A stretch of 64,000 nt of DNA, taken from the NCBI RefSeq assembly GCF_030348765.1, contig NZ_JAUCEU010000007.1, positions 5,429,501 to 5,493,500 on the forward strand, in the 5' to 3' direction. The translations under genes and the position numbers were made by a program. Shown here in pieces: positions 56,495 to 64,000 of this stretch. Each line of letters starts with the position of its first letter. Within the stretch, counting starts at the first letter, position 1. The DNA comes from Neobacillus sp. CF12. Lineage in GTDB: Bacteria > Bacillota > Bacilli > Bacillales > Cytobacillaceae. Under the pieces are notes generated by a model. That model worked only from the letters and a program-made list of their open reading frames with translations, ran no database searches and had not been told where the DNA came from.

Positions 56495-57934
56495 ATGTCT
56501 GTAGTTTTTAGACAAAAAATGAATATTGATTTTGATAGGTTGAATGAGGATATCCACTTATTCCCCCAGGTGCACCCAGTAACCCCAGATATGAAAATAA
56601 CTCATAAGGGTGTTTCGAGATTGGTCATGTTGGACCGCTACACCTTTAAAGACACTGCAAAAATAACCCTAACAAATGGCGACTTTGTTGTTCTCACGAT
56701 TAAAGAAGATCCAAAATTCCCAGCACGCGGTCTTGGATACATCATGGAAATAGATTGGGAGAGTAAAAAAGCAAAGGTTTTAGTGGAAGAGGAATTTAGA
56801 GGAGTTCTAGATGATCCCCTAGAAAGTGAAACAGGAGCGATTTGGCGATCTTTAGACGTCATTGAAAAGCCTCTGGAACTGTTTTACGAGCAAATTGCGA
56901 AGCGAAATGCAACGGGGCTTGCCTCAGTTGAGGAAACAGAAGAGAAGAGAATTGAGTGGTTTGAAAAGTTTTACAATGAACTTGTTTCGATGAACTTCAT
57001 TCCAGCGGGGCGTGTGCTTTATGGCGCAGGAGCAGAAACGGATGTAACATTCTTTAACTGTTACGTTATGCCATTTGTACCAGACTCTCGTGAAGGTATC
57101 TCAGATCACCGTAAGCAGGTAATGGAAATCATGAGCCGCGGCGGCGGAGTAGGAACAAACGGATCTACATTACGACCTAGAAATACTTTGGCTAGAGGCG
57201 TAAATGGAAAATCATCAGGATCTGTTTCATGGTTAGATGATATTGCGAAATTAACACATTTAGTTGAGCAAGGCGGTTCAAGACGCGGAGCTCAAATGAT
57301 AATGTTGGCGGACTGGCATCCAGATGTTATTGAATTTATTATTTCTAAAATGCAAAATCCTAGAATTCTACGATTTTTAATAGATAATACAAATGATGAA
57401 ACGATTAAGAAACACGCTAAGGACAAACTTAAATTTACTCCATTAACTGCCCAAGAAAAGGCAATGTACCAAGGAATTGTTAATTATAAACATATTCCAG
57501 GAACTGGTGGTTTTAGTGAAGAAATCATTGCTGAGGCTGAAGAAAAGCTTCAAACTGGTGGTAACTACACTGTTCATAATTCTGAATTCTTAACAGGTGC
57601 AAATATCTCTATATGTTTAACGAAAGAATTCATGGACGCGGTTGAAAAAGATAGTGAGTATGAACTTCGTTTCCCATATGTTGAACATTATAGTAAAGAG
57701 GAAATGAAGATTTACAATGAAGAATGGCATAATGTTGGAGACGTGCGTGAGTGGGAAAAACTTGGTCACAAAGTACGGGTTTATAAGAAAATTCAAGCAA
57801 AAGAGCTTTGGAATCTTATAAACATATGCGCAACATACTCTGCAGAACCGGGAATATTCTTCATCGATAATGCCAACGACATGACAAATGCAAAAGCATA
57901 TGGTCAGCAAGTCGTGGCAACAAATCCGTGTGGT
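56495..57934 (+). CDS. nrdJ: adenosylcobalamin-dependent ribonucleotide reductase NrdJ, exon 1
   Basis: Codons 1-480 of class II ribonucleotide reductase, which reduces ribonucleotides to deoxyribonucleotides with a B12-derived radical. GAAGGAG precedes the ATG. Visible: N-terminal region 1-160, redox Cys in FFNCYVMPF, SRGGGVGTNGSTLRPR, LTHLVEQGGSRRGAQM, and the end TNPCG containing the probable thiyl-radical cysteine (Cys479). The exon ends GTGTGGT at 57934; reading on would give six foreign codons and a stop. Joined to exons 2 and 3 the protein is 849 aa, full length and without any damaged motif. Confidence 0.93.
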
Positions 57935-58111
57935 AAAGTGCTTGCCTCACGTTAAAAACTCGACCTAATTGACTTGGAAGCTGACCACGTAAAGGTGAAG
58001 CCAACAGGGGCCAAGGGTAATGCCAGGCTGAGAGACTAAAGCGGTTGAGCCAGTATATTGATACTGTAAGCGATAGTCCAATCCTCTTAGAAATAAGAGA
58101 GCGAGAATATG
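57935..58111 (+). ncRNA. group I intron 1 in nrdJ (177 nt, no ORF)
   Basis: 5' exon ends in U, intron ends in G. P1: exon CGTGTGGT (57927-57934) with IGS GCCTCACG (57944-57951), including the U-G pair at the splice site and one internal mismatch. P10: TGCTT (57939-57943) with exon 2 GAGCA. P3: CTCGACC (57959-57965)/GGTTGAG (58043-58049). P4: CTTGG (57973-57977)/CCAAG (58011-58015). P5 near 57980-58001. P7: GACTA (58034-58038)/TAGTC (58074-58078), in R-like GAGAGACTAAAG and S-like GATAGTCC. P8: CAGTAT/ATACTG (58051-58066). P9: CTCTTA-GAAA-TAAGAG (58084-58099). Confidence 0.93.
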
Positions 58112-58627
58112 GAGCAGCCTCTCGCACCATTTTCAGTATGTAACCTTGCAGCCGTTAATCTTGCAGAAATGGCGGATAAGGAAACAAAAACAGTTGACTT
58201 CGAGAAGTTAAAGAAGACAGTAGCTGTTGGTGTTAGAATGCAAGATAACGTTATTAATGCTACACCATACTTCCTTGAGGAAAATAAGAAGCAGGCTCTT
58301 GGAGAGCGTCGAGTTGGTCTTGGAGTAATGGGCTTACACGATATGCTTATTTACTGCGAAACAATGTACGGTTCAGAACAAGGAAATAAACTTGTTGATC
58401 AAGTATTTGAAGTAATTGCAACCACAGCATACAAAACATCAGTAGAATTAGCCAAGGAAAAGGGAAGCTTTCCATTCTTAAATGGTGAAACTCACGAGGA
58501 AACAAATCGTTTACGACAAGCATTCATCGATACAGGATATATGAAAAAAATGCCTGAGGATGTCCGTCAATCTATATTAGAAAATGGAATAAGGAATTCA
58601 CATTTGCTAACTGTTGCTCCAACGGGT
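58112..58627 (+). CDS. nrdJ: NrdJ, exon 2
   Basis: Codons 481-652 of nrdJ, in phase with exon 1. Begins EQPLAPFSVCNLAAVNL, completing NPCGEQPL and supplying the redox cysteine (Cys490), 11 residues after Cys479, the spacing seen in characterised class II enzymes. ALGERRVGLGVMGLHDML and IRNSHLLTVAPTG follow. Exon ends in ACGGGT at 58627. An ATG by chance at the end of intron 1 could mislead gene callers into calling a separate gene at 58109. Confidence 0.93.
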
Positions 58628-58926
58628 AAAGTAATTGCCCCCAGTGTTCGTAAGAGCGCTGCGTAAACTTAGCTATATGCGGGAAACCCTGGCGTATCTC
58701 TTACTACCTATGTCTTGCCAACATGTAATCAGGTAAAAAGGTAAGAGTGTTGGCTTATTGCCTACCAGACAATCCGCAGGGAAGTCGTGGCTGACCCCTC
58801 AACGACTATACGCTGAGCAACCATAAAATTTATGGTTGGTGATAGAGTCTGACCCATATTGCGAAATATGGAGCGGGTACTAATATTCCCGCCCTCTATA
58901 AAGTACTATAGAGAGTAACAAAAGTG
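58628..58926 (+). ncRNA. group I intron 2 in nrdJ (299 nt, no ORF)
   Basis: 5' exon ends GGGT, intron ends in G. P1: exon GGGT with IGS GCCC (58637-58640), loop AAAGTAATT. P3: CTTAGC (58668-58673)/GCTGAG (58812-58817). P4: TGCGG (58678-58682)/CCGCA (58774-58778). P6: AGGG/CCCT near 58778-58799. P7: GACT (58804-58807)/AGTC (58846-58849), in AACGACTATACG and GATAGAGTCTG contexts of the subgroup IA type. P8: AACCATAAA/TTTATGGTT (58819-58837). P9: CCATATT-GCGA-AATATGG (58854-58871), then two more hairpins (GCGGG/CCCGC, CTCTATA/TATAGAG). Confidence 0.92.
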
Positions 58927-59520
58927 AGTACTGGAACAATGGTTGGCGTTTCAACTGGATTGGAACCTTATTTCTCATTCTCTTATTTCCGAAGTGGACG
59001 TTTAGGGAAATTTATTGAAGTGAAAGCAGATATCGTACAAGAATACCTTGATAAACATCCAGAAGCAGATGCAGAGAATCTACCTAGTTGGTTTGTAGCA
59101 GCAATGGAGTTGGCACCTGAAGCACATGCAGATGTCCAATGTGTTATTCAACGCTGGATTGACAGTTCTATAAGTAAAACTGTAAATGCACCACAAGGTT
59201 ACAGTGTAGAACAAGTGGAAAAAGTGTATGAGCGTCTTTACAAAGGCGGAGCTAAGGGAGGCACTGTCTATGTGGATGGATCCCGTGATTCACAAGTCCT
59301 GACTCTTAAAGCAGAAGAAAACGAGATACCAACATTCAAAGAAAAAACGAAACAGCACGTAGTTCTTGTTGATACCATCAGTGACCTTCGTTCAACAGAT
59401 GTAACGATTGGTTCTGAAGTTGGTAACACTTGCCCTGTCTGCCGCAAAGGAAAAGTAAAAGAAATCGGCGGATGCAATACATGTTCTAACTGTGGTACCC
59501 AACTTAAGTGTGGTTTATAA
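58927..59520 (+). CDS. nrdJ: NrdJ, exon 3
   Basis: Codons 653-849. Begins STGTMVGVSTGLEPYFSFSY, completing the conserved PTGS loop split by intron 2. C-terminal zinc-ribbon-like tail CPVCRKGKVKEIGGCNTCSNCG is typical of NrdJ and should carry the redox-relay cysteines. The in-frame GTG at 58924 belongs to the intron and is not a real start. Terminator follows. Confidence 0.93.
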   Translation, partial: STGTMVGVSTGLEPYFSFSYFRSGRLGKFIEVKADIVQEYLDKHPEADAENLPSWFVAAMELAPEAHADVQCVIQRWIDSSISKTVNAPQGYSVEQVEKVYERLYKGGAKGGTVYVDGSRDSQVLTLKAEENEIPTFKEKTKQHVVLVDTISDLRSTDVTIGSEVGNTCPVCRKGKVKEIGGCNTCSNCGTQLKCGL

Positions 59521-59524
59521 AATT

Positions 59525-59568
59525 AAAAAAACGAGGATGTCCCTTAATTGGGGCACCCTCGTTTTTTT
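59525..59568. terminator. bidirectional terminator between nrdJ and chrA
   Basis: AAACGAGGATGTCCC pairs with GGGGCACCCTCGTTT across 59525-59568 with one mismatch and one G-U; A and T tracts on both sides. Confidence 0.85.
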
Positions 59569-60752
59569 TACACATTCAAACTAAGTAAGTAACCTCCAAG
59601 AATTCCCGTTATCACGATCACCCAAGGTGGCAGTTTCCAATAGGAAAGCATGCTAAACATAAGGGCAGCAAAAGCAAAATCCTTTGGTCCTAGAATCGAA
59701 CTAGTCCAAATGGGAGTATAAAAAGCAGAAATTAGTATGCCAACCACTGCTGCGTTCACACCCATTAATGCTCCTTTTATCTTTGGATTTCGGCTTAAGC
59801 TACTCCAAAATGGTAATGTACCTAAAACCAGTAAAAACGCAGGGAGAAAGATTGCAAAGGTTGCCAGCAAACCTCCTGCCCAACCATCTACAACTGCACC
59901 TATATAGGCAGCGAAAGTAAACAAGGGTCCAGGTACTGCCTGAGCAGCACCATATCCTGCTAAGAATTCTTCTTTACTGAGCAAACCACTAGGAACAAAC
60001 TCTCGTTCTAATAACGGTAATACCACATGACCGCCGCCAAAGACCAAAGAACCAGAACGATAAAAGCTATCAAACATTGCCACCCAACTAGAAGCCGTCA
60101 ACTCTCTTAAAATAGGAAGCACGATGAGTAATCCGAAAAATAAACCTAAACAGAGGACTGCTAATTTTCGAGAAAGTGGAAATTGTATAACTTGAGATGA
60201 ATCTTCCTTCTGTTCCGTATAGATAAAGAAACCTGCGACGGCTGCAATTAGAATTACACTAACCTGTGTATAAGCTGTTTGCCATAAAAGAGAACAAATT
60301 AATGCAAGTAAAGCAATTGTTTTTCGAGACAGATCAGGGGTTAACTTTTGTGCCATACCCCAGATGGCATGTGCAACGACTGCAACAGCTACAATTTTTA
60401 ATCCGTGAATCCAGCCTACATTTCCGATATCCATTCCTTTTAAAATAATGGCAAAAAGGATAAGTACAATAACCGAAGGAATCGTGAAACCAAGAAATGC
60501 AACTACCCCTCCTAAAAATCCCCCACGTAATACACCAATTCCTATCCCAACCTGACTGCTGGCAGGCCCGGGCAAGAATTGACAAAGAGCTACTAAATTG
60601 GCATACCCTTGTTCATCTAGCCACTTCTTTTTCCGAACATACTCTTCATGAAAATATCCTAAATGGGCAATTGGACCGCCAAATGATGTAAGCCCGAGCT
60701 TTGTAGAGACCACAAGAATCTCCATCAATAAAGCAACATTATTTTGTTTCAT
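59568..60752 (-). CDS. chrA: chromate transporter ChrA (CHR family)
   Basis: 394 aa fused two-domain CHR protein. Each half starts with a related motif: TKLGLTSFGGPIAHLGYFHEEYV with QFLPGPASSQVG, and RSGSLVFGGGHVVLPLLEREFV with AAQAVPGPLFTFAAYIG. About ten hydrophobic segments. Family members export chromate; physiological anions are possible substrates. AGGAGGA precedes the ATG. Divergent from the copper genes. Confidence 0.9.
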   Translation of the reverse strand: MKQNNVALLMEILVVSTKLGLTSFGGPIAHLGYFHEEYVRKKKWLDEQGYANLVALCQFLPGPASSQVGIGIGVLRGGFLGGVVAFLGFTIPSVIVLILFAIILKGMDIGNVGWIHGLKIVAVAVVAHAIWGMAQKLTPDLSRKTIALLALICSLLWQTAYTQVSVILIAAVAGFFIYTEQKEDSSQVIQFPLSRKLAVLCLGLFFGLLIVLPILRELTASSWVAMFDSFYRSGSLVFGGGHVVLPLLEREFVPSGLLSKEEFLAGYGAAQAVPGPLFTFAAYIGAVVDGWAGGLLATFAIFLPAFLLVLGTLPFWSSLSRNPKIKGALMGVNAAVVGILISAFYTPIWTSSILGPKDFAFAALMFSMLSYWKLPPWVIVITGILGGYLLSLNV

Positions 60753-60863
60753 AAATCCTCCTTTTGAAGAATTCCAGTATTATAAAGTAAGTTTATCTGT
60801 ATTTTTTGAAATATTCATCAAAAAGAGCTGCTCAAAAATATTAAGAAATTGTAAATTAACCCC

Positions 60864-60893
60864 TTTACATACCGTACCTGGGTATAATATAAT
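60864..60893 (+). promoter_or_regulatory. SigA promoter with CsoR-like operator in the spacer
   Basis: TTTACA (60864-60869), 18-nt spacer, TATAAT (60888-60893). The spacer holds ATACCGTACCTGGGTAT (60869-60885), resembling the CsoR operator of B. subtilis copZA. The unit read from it leads to the YtkA-like gene at 61032. Confidence 0.65.
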
Positions 60894-60986
60894 CTTTTCA
60901 TCAAGGAGTTAACAATATTACCACGTTGGTTTGATGGCTAAAACATAGAGAAAAGGAGTTAAAGAACAAATTTTTTTTCAAAAAAA

Positions 60987-61005
60987 TATACCCTATATAG
61001 GTATA
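60987..61005 (+). promoter_or_regulatory. CsoR-like operator upstream of the YtkA-like gene
   Basis: TATACCCTATATAGGTATA, a near-perfect palindrome of the TACC...GGTA type, 26 nt before the ATG. Confidence 0.6.
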
Positions 61006-61031
61006 AATGTATTAATAAGGAGTGAGTTAAA

Positions 61032-61847
61032 ATGAAAAAATGGGCAATTTCTGCTTTAGTATACCTTTTTGTAATTGTAGGAGGGTATTACGTCTATGCT
61101 TCTTTTTCAGAAACAGAATCTCATAATGAGACAAATACAGCACATGATCAAGAGGTAGAGGGTAACCACGGTCAGGAACATGAAGAAAATGCTGATAACC
61201 ACAGTGGCGAAAGTGAGGTCACTCCTAGTCTCGAAGTTGAAAATGGAGAATTGATTATTACCCTGAAAGATTTAGATGGAAACCCAGTATCCGATTTAGA
61301 GGTAAATCACGAAAAGCTGCTGCATTTAATTGTTGTCAGCAACAATTTAAAAGAATATCAACATTTACATCCTCAAACAAACGAACCTGGAGTTTTCAAA
61401 GTACCTCATTCGCTTCCAGCAGGGGAGTATAAAGCATTTGTTGATATTAAACCAACAGGAAAGACATATGAGGTAACGCCGATACCATTCATGGTCGGAG
61501 AACATCATAATGAACATGAAGGGGATTCTTTAACCGTTGACACCGAATTAACGAAGGAAGCAGGCGGTCATACAGTTAAACTGCTGCCTAGTTCATTAAA
61601 GGTAAATGAAGACATCCAACTAACTTTTGACTTAGGAGGAGAAATCCCAGAACAGTATCTCGGAGCATTAGGCCATGTCGTGATTCTTGATGAAAAAGGA
61701 GAGAACTACATCCACGTTCATCCTCTCGATGGAAACAAGCCAGTGTTTGCCACAAAATTCAAAGAACCTGGGGTCTATAAAATATGGGCTGAGTTTAAGT
61801 TTAACGGCCAAGTATTTGTCTATCCATACGTTGTAGAAATAAAATAG
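61032..61847 (+). CDS. YtkA/FixH-like exported protein with His-rich linker
   Basis: 271 aa. An N-terminal signal or anchor (about residues 3-22), then a His/Glu/Asn-rich segment (about 30-60) with many His, and two related beta-sandwich modules, roughly 65-150 and 165-270, each holding a HLHP or HVHP motif (EYQHLHPQTNEPGVFKVP, NYIHVHPLDGNKPVFATKF). These are like YtkA-like domains. Outward location and copper binding are inferred from the His content and the CsoR-like sites. AAGGAGTGAG precedes the ATG. Confidence 0.82.
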   Translation: MKKWAISALVYLFVIVGGYYVYASFSETESHNETNTAHDQEVEGNHGQEHEENADNHSGESEVTPSLEVENGELIITLKDLDGNPVSDLEVNHEKLLHLIVVSNNLKEYQHLHPQTNEPGVFKVPHSLPAGEYKAFVDIKPTGKTYEVTPIPFMVGEHHNEHEGDSLTVDTELTKEAGGHTVKLLPSSLKVNEDIQLTFDLGGEIPEQYLGALGHVVILDEKGENYIHVHPLDGNKPVFATKFKEPGVYKIWAEFKFNGQVFVYPYVVEIK

Positions 61848-61854
61848 TCAAAGT

Positions 61855-61888
61855 AAAAAGCATCGGCACAAGAATGTCGATGCTTTTT
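61855..61888 (+). terminator. intrinsic terminator after the YtkA-like gene
   Basis: AAAAAGCATCG (61855-61865) pairs with CGATGCTTTTT (61878-61888). Confidence 0.88.
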
Positions 61889-62015
61889 GCTTACTTGATA
61901 TGTCCCAGAATTGTCAAAAACTCTCCATAGGTTCTTCAAAAAATCTGACTACTATTGTTATAGTATTAACTTAGTAAACAGTCCTCGTTTCCATTAATGA
62001 AAATAAGGTGATTCT

Positions 62016-62750
62016 ATGTACAATCTCATGAGCCAATTTAGTTCATTTGTCAGCAAACCGTTTTTTATCATCGCTAATAATTTGGAGTCATGGCCTATCA
62101 TTTTTGCTTTACTCCTCGGCATAGTAGGAGCATTGGCACCATGTCAGCTTACTGGAAATATCAGTGCATTAACACTATATGGTAACCGATCTTTTCAACA
62201 GAAAATTGTTTGGAAGGATGTTCTCTTCTTTACTTTAGGTAAAATAGTTGCATTCTCCTTATTAGGTGGGCTGTTATGGATATTAGGCAGAGAAATACAA
62301 GAGAACTTAATTTCCTATTTTCCTTGGATCCGCAAAGTTATGGGACCACTGCTAATCATTGCTGGGATGTATATGTTAGGATTCATAAAACTAAAAGGAA
62401 CAATCAATTTATTTAAAGGTACAAAAGATTACCAACAGGAAACACCATTAGGTTCCTTTATGCTTGGTTTCAGTTTTTCGCTGGCTTTTTGTCCAACGAT
62501 GTTTATTCTGTTTTTTGTTACCCTAATGCCAATCGTATTGTCCAGTTCCTATGGTTTTATCCTGCCATCCTTATTTGCATTGGGAACTGCCCTGCCGCTC
62601 ATTCTAATTATACTTATCATTTGGTACTTAGGCGGAGGTGGGCTACTAATGAAAAAAGGAAGAAAGTTTGGTGTTTTCATTCAAAGAACTTCGGGAATTA
62701 TAATGGTAGTGTTAGGAATCTTTGACACAATTACCTATTGGTCTTTGTAG
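62016..62750 (+). CDS. CcdA/DsbD-like (sulfite exporter-type) membrane protein
   Basis: 244 aa with six hydrophobic segments. Two related halves contain APCQLTG and AFCPTMF, each with one Cys-Pro or Pro-Cys pair in a membrane helix, as in CcdA, which moves electrons from cytosolic thioredoxin outward. It may serve copper-protein or cytochrome maturation. TAAGGTGAT is the ribosome site. Placed between two CsoR-site genes, suggesting a link to copper handling; inference. Confidence 0.8.
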   Translation: MYNLMSQFSSFVSKPFFIIANNLESWPIIFALLLGIVGALAPCQLTGNISALTLYGNRSFQQKIVWKDVLFFTLGKIVAFSLLGGLLWILGREIQENLISYFPWIRKVMGPLLIIAGMYMLGFIKLKGTINLFKGTKDYQQETPLGSFMLGFSFSLAFCPTMFILFFVTLMPIVLSSSYGFILPSLFALGTALPLILIILIIWYLGGGGLLMKKGRKFGVFIQRTSGIIMVVLGIFDTITYWSL

Positions 62751-62808
62751 TGGGAAAATTTATTAAAAGAGAACTTTGAAAAACAACAAAATGAATTATA
62801 AAAAAGTC

Positions 62809-62838
62809 TTTACATAGGGTAGGGGGGTATGGTTAAAT
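62809..62838 (+). promoter_or_regulatory. copZ promoter with CsoR operator
   Basis: TTTACA (62809-62814), 18-nt spacer, TTAAAT (62833-62838). The spacer carries ATAGGGTAGGGGGGTATGG, sharing GGGGGTATGG with the B. subtilis copZA operator. Confidence 0.7.
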
Positions 62839-62903
62839 AGAATCAAGAACATAACCTCTATTACAAGGTTAAATAAGTGTTAATTAAGGAAGGGTGTATA
62901 TAA

Positions 62904-63110
62904 ATGGAAAAAGTTACTTTAAACGTACAAGGAATGTCATGCGATCACTGTATCAAAGCTGTTGAAGGAAGTGTCGGTGAACTTAACGGAGTTAGCTCTG
63001 TGAAGGTTAACTTAAAAGCAAACACAGTAGATGTTGAATTTAACAATCAAGAGGTATCACTGGATAAAATCAAAGAAGCGATTGATGATCAAGGTTACGA
63101 TGTAAAGTAA
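62904..63110 (+). CDS. copZ: copper chaperone CopZ
   Basis: 68 aa single HMA domain with the Cu(I) site GMSCDHC (Cys13, Cys16). Delivers Cu(I) to the CopA ATPase and to CsoR. AAGGAAGGGTG precedes the ATG. A terminator separates it from copA, which has its own operator. Confidence 0.95.
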   Translation: MEKVTLNVQGMSCDHCIKAVEGSVGELNGVSSVKVNLKANTVDVEFNNQEVSLDKIKEAIDDQGYDVK

Positions 63111-63114
63111 AATA

Positions 63115-63150
63115 GAAAGAACACGTGCTAATTTTAGCACGTTCTTTTTT
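63115..63150 (+). terminator. intrinsic terminator between copZ and copA
   Basis: AAGAACACGTGCTAA pairs with TTAGCACGTTCTT with a 2-nt bulge, then six Ts. Confidence 0.8.
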
Positions 63151-63158
63151 AAATAAAA

Positions 63159-63177
63159 TATACCCAATAGGGGTATA
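63159..63177 (+). promoter_or_regulatory. CsoR-like operator upstream of copA
   Basis: TATACCCAATAGGGGTATA, a near-palindrome, 14 nt before the copA start. Confidence 0.65.
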
Positions 63178-63191
63178 AAGGGGTGGCATTT

Positions 63192-64000
63192 ATGTCTCAA
63201 AATTTAAAAGAAACCAATTTGCAGATTTCAGGAATGACTTGTGCTGCTTGTGCCTTAAGGATTGAAAAAGGGCTAAATAAATTAGAAGGTGTAGAAAACG
63301 CAACTGTAAATCTTGCATTAGAAAAATCAGCTATTAAATACGACCCTGAAAAACTAAAGGTTGAAGATATTGAAAAGAAGATAAGAGACCTTGGTTATGA
63401 TGTGGTTACCGAAAAAGCTGAGTTTGATATTACAGGAATGACCTGTGCCGCTTGCTCCACAAGAATTGAAAAAGGTTTAAATAAGCTAGATGGTGTTGTT
63501 AAGGCAAATGTGAATCTGGCACTGGAAAAAGCTACAGTTGAGTACAATGGTTCAACTTTAACACCAAGTGACCTAATTAAAAAAGTTGAAAAGCTTGGTT
63601 ATGGGGCTCATATAAAGGAAGATGTAAAGGAAACAAGCGATCACCGTCAACAGGAAATTAAAAAGCAAAGTGGGAAGTTTATTTTTTCAGCTATTCTTTC
63701 CCTCCCACTATTATGGGCTATGGTTGGACACTTTTCATTCACAGCCTTTATCTGGGTTCCTGAAGCCTTTATGAATCCATGGGTTCAACTGGCACTTGCT
63801 ACGCCTGTTCAGTTTATTATTGGTTCCCAGTTTTACGTAGGAGCCTACAAGGCACTAAAAAATAAAAGTGCGAATATGGATGTATTGGTAGCCCTGGGAA
63901 CATCAGCGGCCTATTTTTACAGTTTATATTTATCAATCCTGTCTCTATCTGTGGGGATTCACTCACTTGAGCTTTATTATGAAACAAGTGCCGTCCTCAT
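63192..64000 (+). CDS. copA: copper-exporting P1B-type ATPase CopA, N-terminal part
   Basis: Open to the window end (269 codons seen). AAAGGGGTGG lies upstream of ATG 63192. Two HMA domains with GMTCAAC sites (near residues 15-20 and 83-88), then the first membrane segments (FIFSAILSLPLLWAMVG, and SANMDVLVALGTSAAYFYSLY). It pumps Cu(I) out of the cell using ATP. The CPC motif and catalytic DKTGT lie beyond the window. Confidence 0.95.
   Translation, partial: MSQNLKETNLQISGMTCAACALRIEKGLNKLEGVENATVNLALEKSAIKYDPEKLKVEDIEKKIRDLGYDVVTEKAEFDITGMTCAACSTRIEKGLNKLDGVVKANVNLALEKATVEYNGSTLTPSDLIKKVEKLGYGAHIKEDVKETSDHRQQEIKKQSGKFIFSAILSLPLLWAMVGHFSFTAFIWVPEAFMNPWVQLALATPVQFIIGSQFYVGAYKALKNKSANMDVLVALGTSAAYFYSLYLSILSLSVGIHSLELYYETSAVL

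Noticed and set aside
57935..58926. Inteins as the cause of the nrdJ interruptions
   Set aside because: Reductase genes often hold inteins, but these inserts contain in-frame stop codons, are too short, and lack intein motifs; they fold as group I introns instead.
56495..59520. nrdJ as a decayed pseudogene with frameshifts
   Set aside because: All three coding parts join in phase at U|...G| boundaries with complete motifs; nothing is missing from the protein.
60894..60986. A small gene or csoR remnant between the two CsoR-like sites
   Set aside because: AAGGAG motifs are present, but the frames after them stop within a few codons and show no similarity I can recognise.

Overview
The window is a chromosomal segment of an AT-rich Bacillaceae bacterium. 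Gene content and order follow the Bacillus subtilis sigA-cccA-yqfN...yqhM region closely. Shine-Dalgarno sites are strong, TTG and GTG starts are frequent, and almost every operon ends in an intrinsic terminator. Class II (B12-dependent) ribonucleotide reductase, PhoU and a copper cluster set it apart from B. subtilis itself. A Neobacillus-like or Bacillus-like species fits, but the genus cannot be fixed from sequence reading alone.

Layout. 1-7.9 kb: end of sigA, an acyl-CoA dehydrogenase, cytochrome c550 (cccA), trmK-yqfO, an intact IS3-family (IS150-type) insertion sequence, ispH and a VrrA/YqfQ-like protein. 8-14.2 kb: RNA helicase cshB, endonuclease IV, yqfT, a Zur-controlled zinc uptake operon (znuC-znuB-zur), yqfW and yqfX. 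14.4-20.4 kb: ispG, yqfZ, DUF1189 and DUF456 membrane proteins, an Fnr-like regulator, sodA and an MFS protein. 20.5-27.3 kb: a class B PBP and a PhoP-box-controlled pstSCAB-phoU operon. 27.4-41.7 kb: DUF4912 protein with a GT4 glycosyltransferase, rpmG, yqgN, DUF92 protein, ldh, rhomboid protease yqgP, yqgQ-glcK, yqgT, yqgU, a short yqgV not previously delimited here, yqgX, a MidA-like methyltransferase and yqgY. 41.8-47.2 kb: a Cys-bearing HTH regulator, the comGA-G competence pseudopilus operon and yqzE. 47.2-55.6 kb: yqhG-yqhH, a tandem glycine riboswitch ahead of gcvT-gcvPA-gcvPB, a rhodanese-fold protein and lipM (glycine cleavage and lipoate supply). 56.1-59.5 kb: nrdJ behind NrdR boxes. 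59.6-64 kb: chrA and a copper group (YtkA-like His-rich protein, CcdA-like protein, copZ, start of copA) with four CsoR-like operators.

The most striking observation is that nrdJ is split into three exons by two different ORF-less group I introns (57935-58111 and 58628-58926). I could build P1, P3, P4, P7, P8 and P9 for both, plus a convincing P10 for the first. One sits one codon after the probable thiyl-radical cysteine, the other inside the conserved PTGS loop. The first is only 177 nt. Other notable points are the insertion sequence lying exactly in the loop of the yqfO/ispH bidirectional terminator, a 175-bp dispersed repeat family with a covarying stem (one copy inside the comG operon), a 195-bp GC-rich palindromic element, a 21-bp tandem repeat, and the CsoR-type operators around the copper genes.
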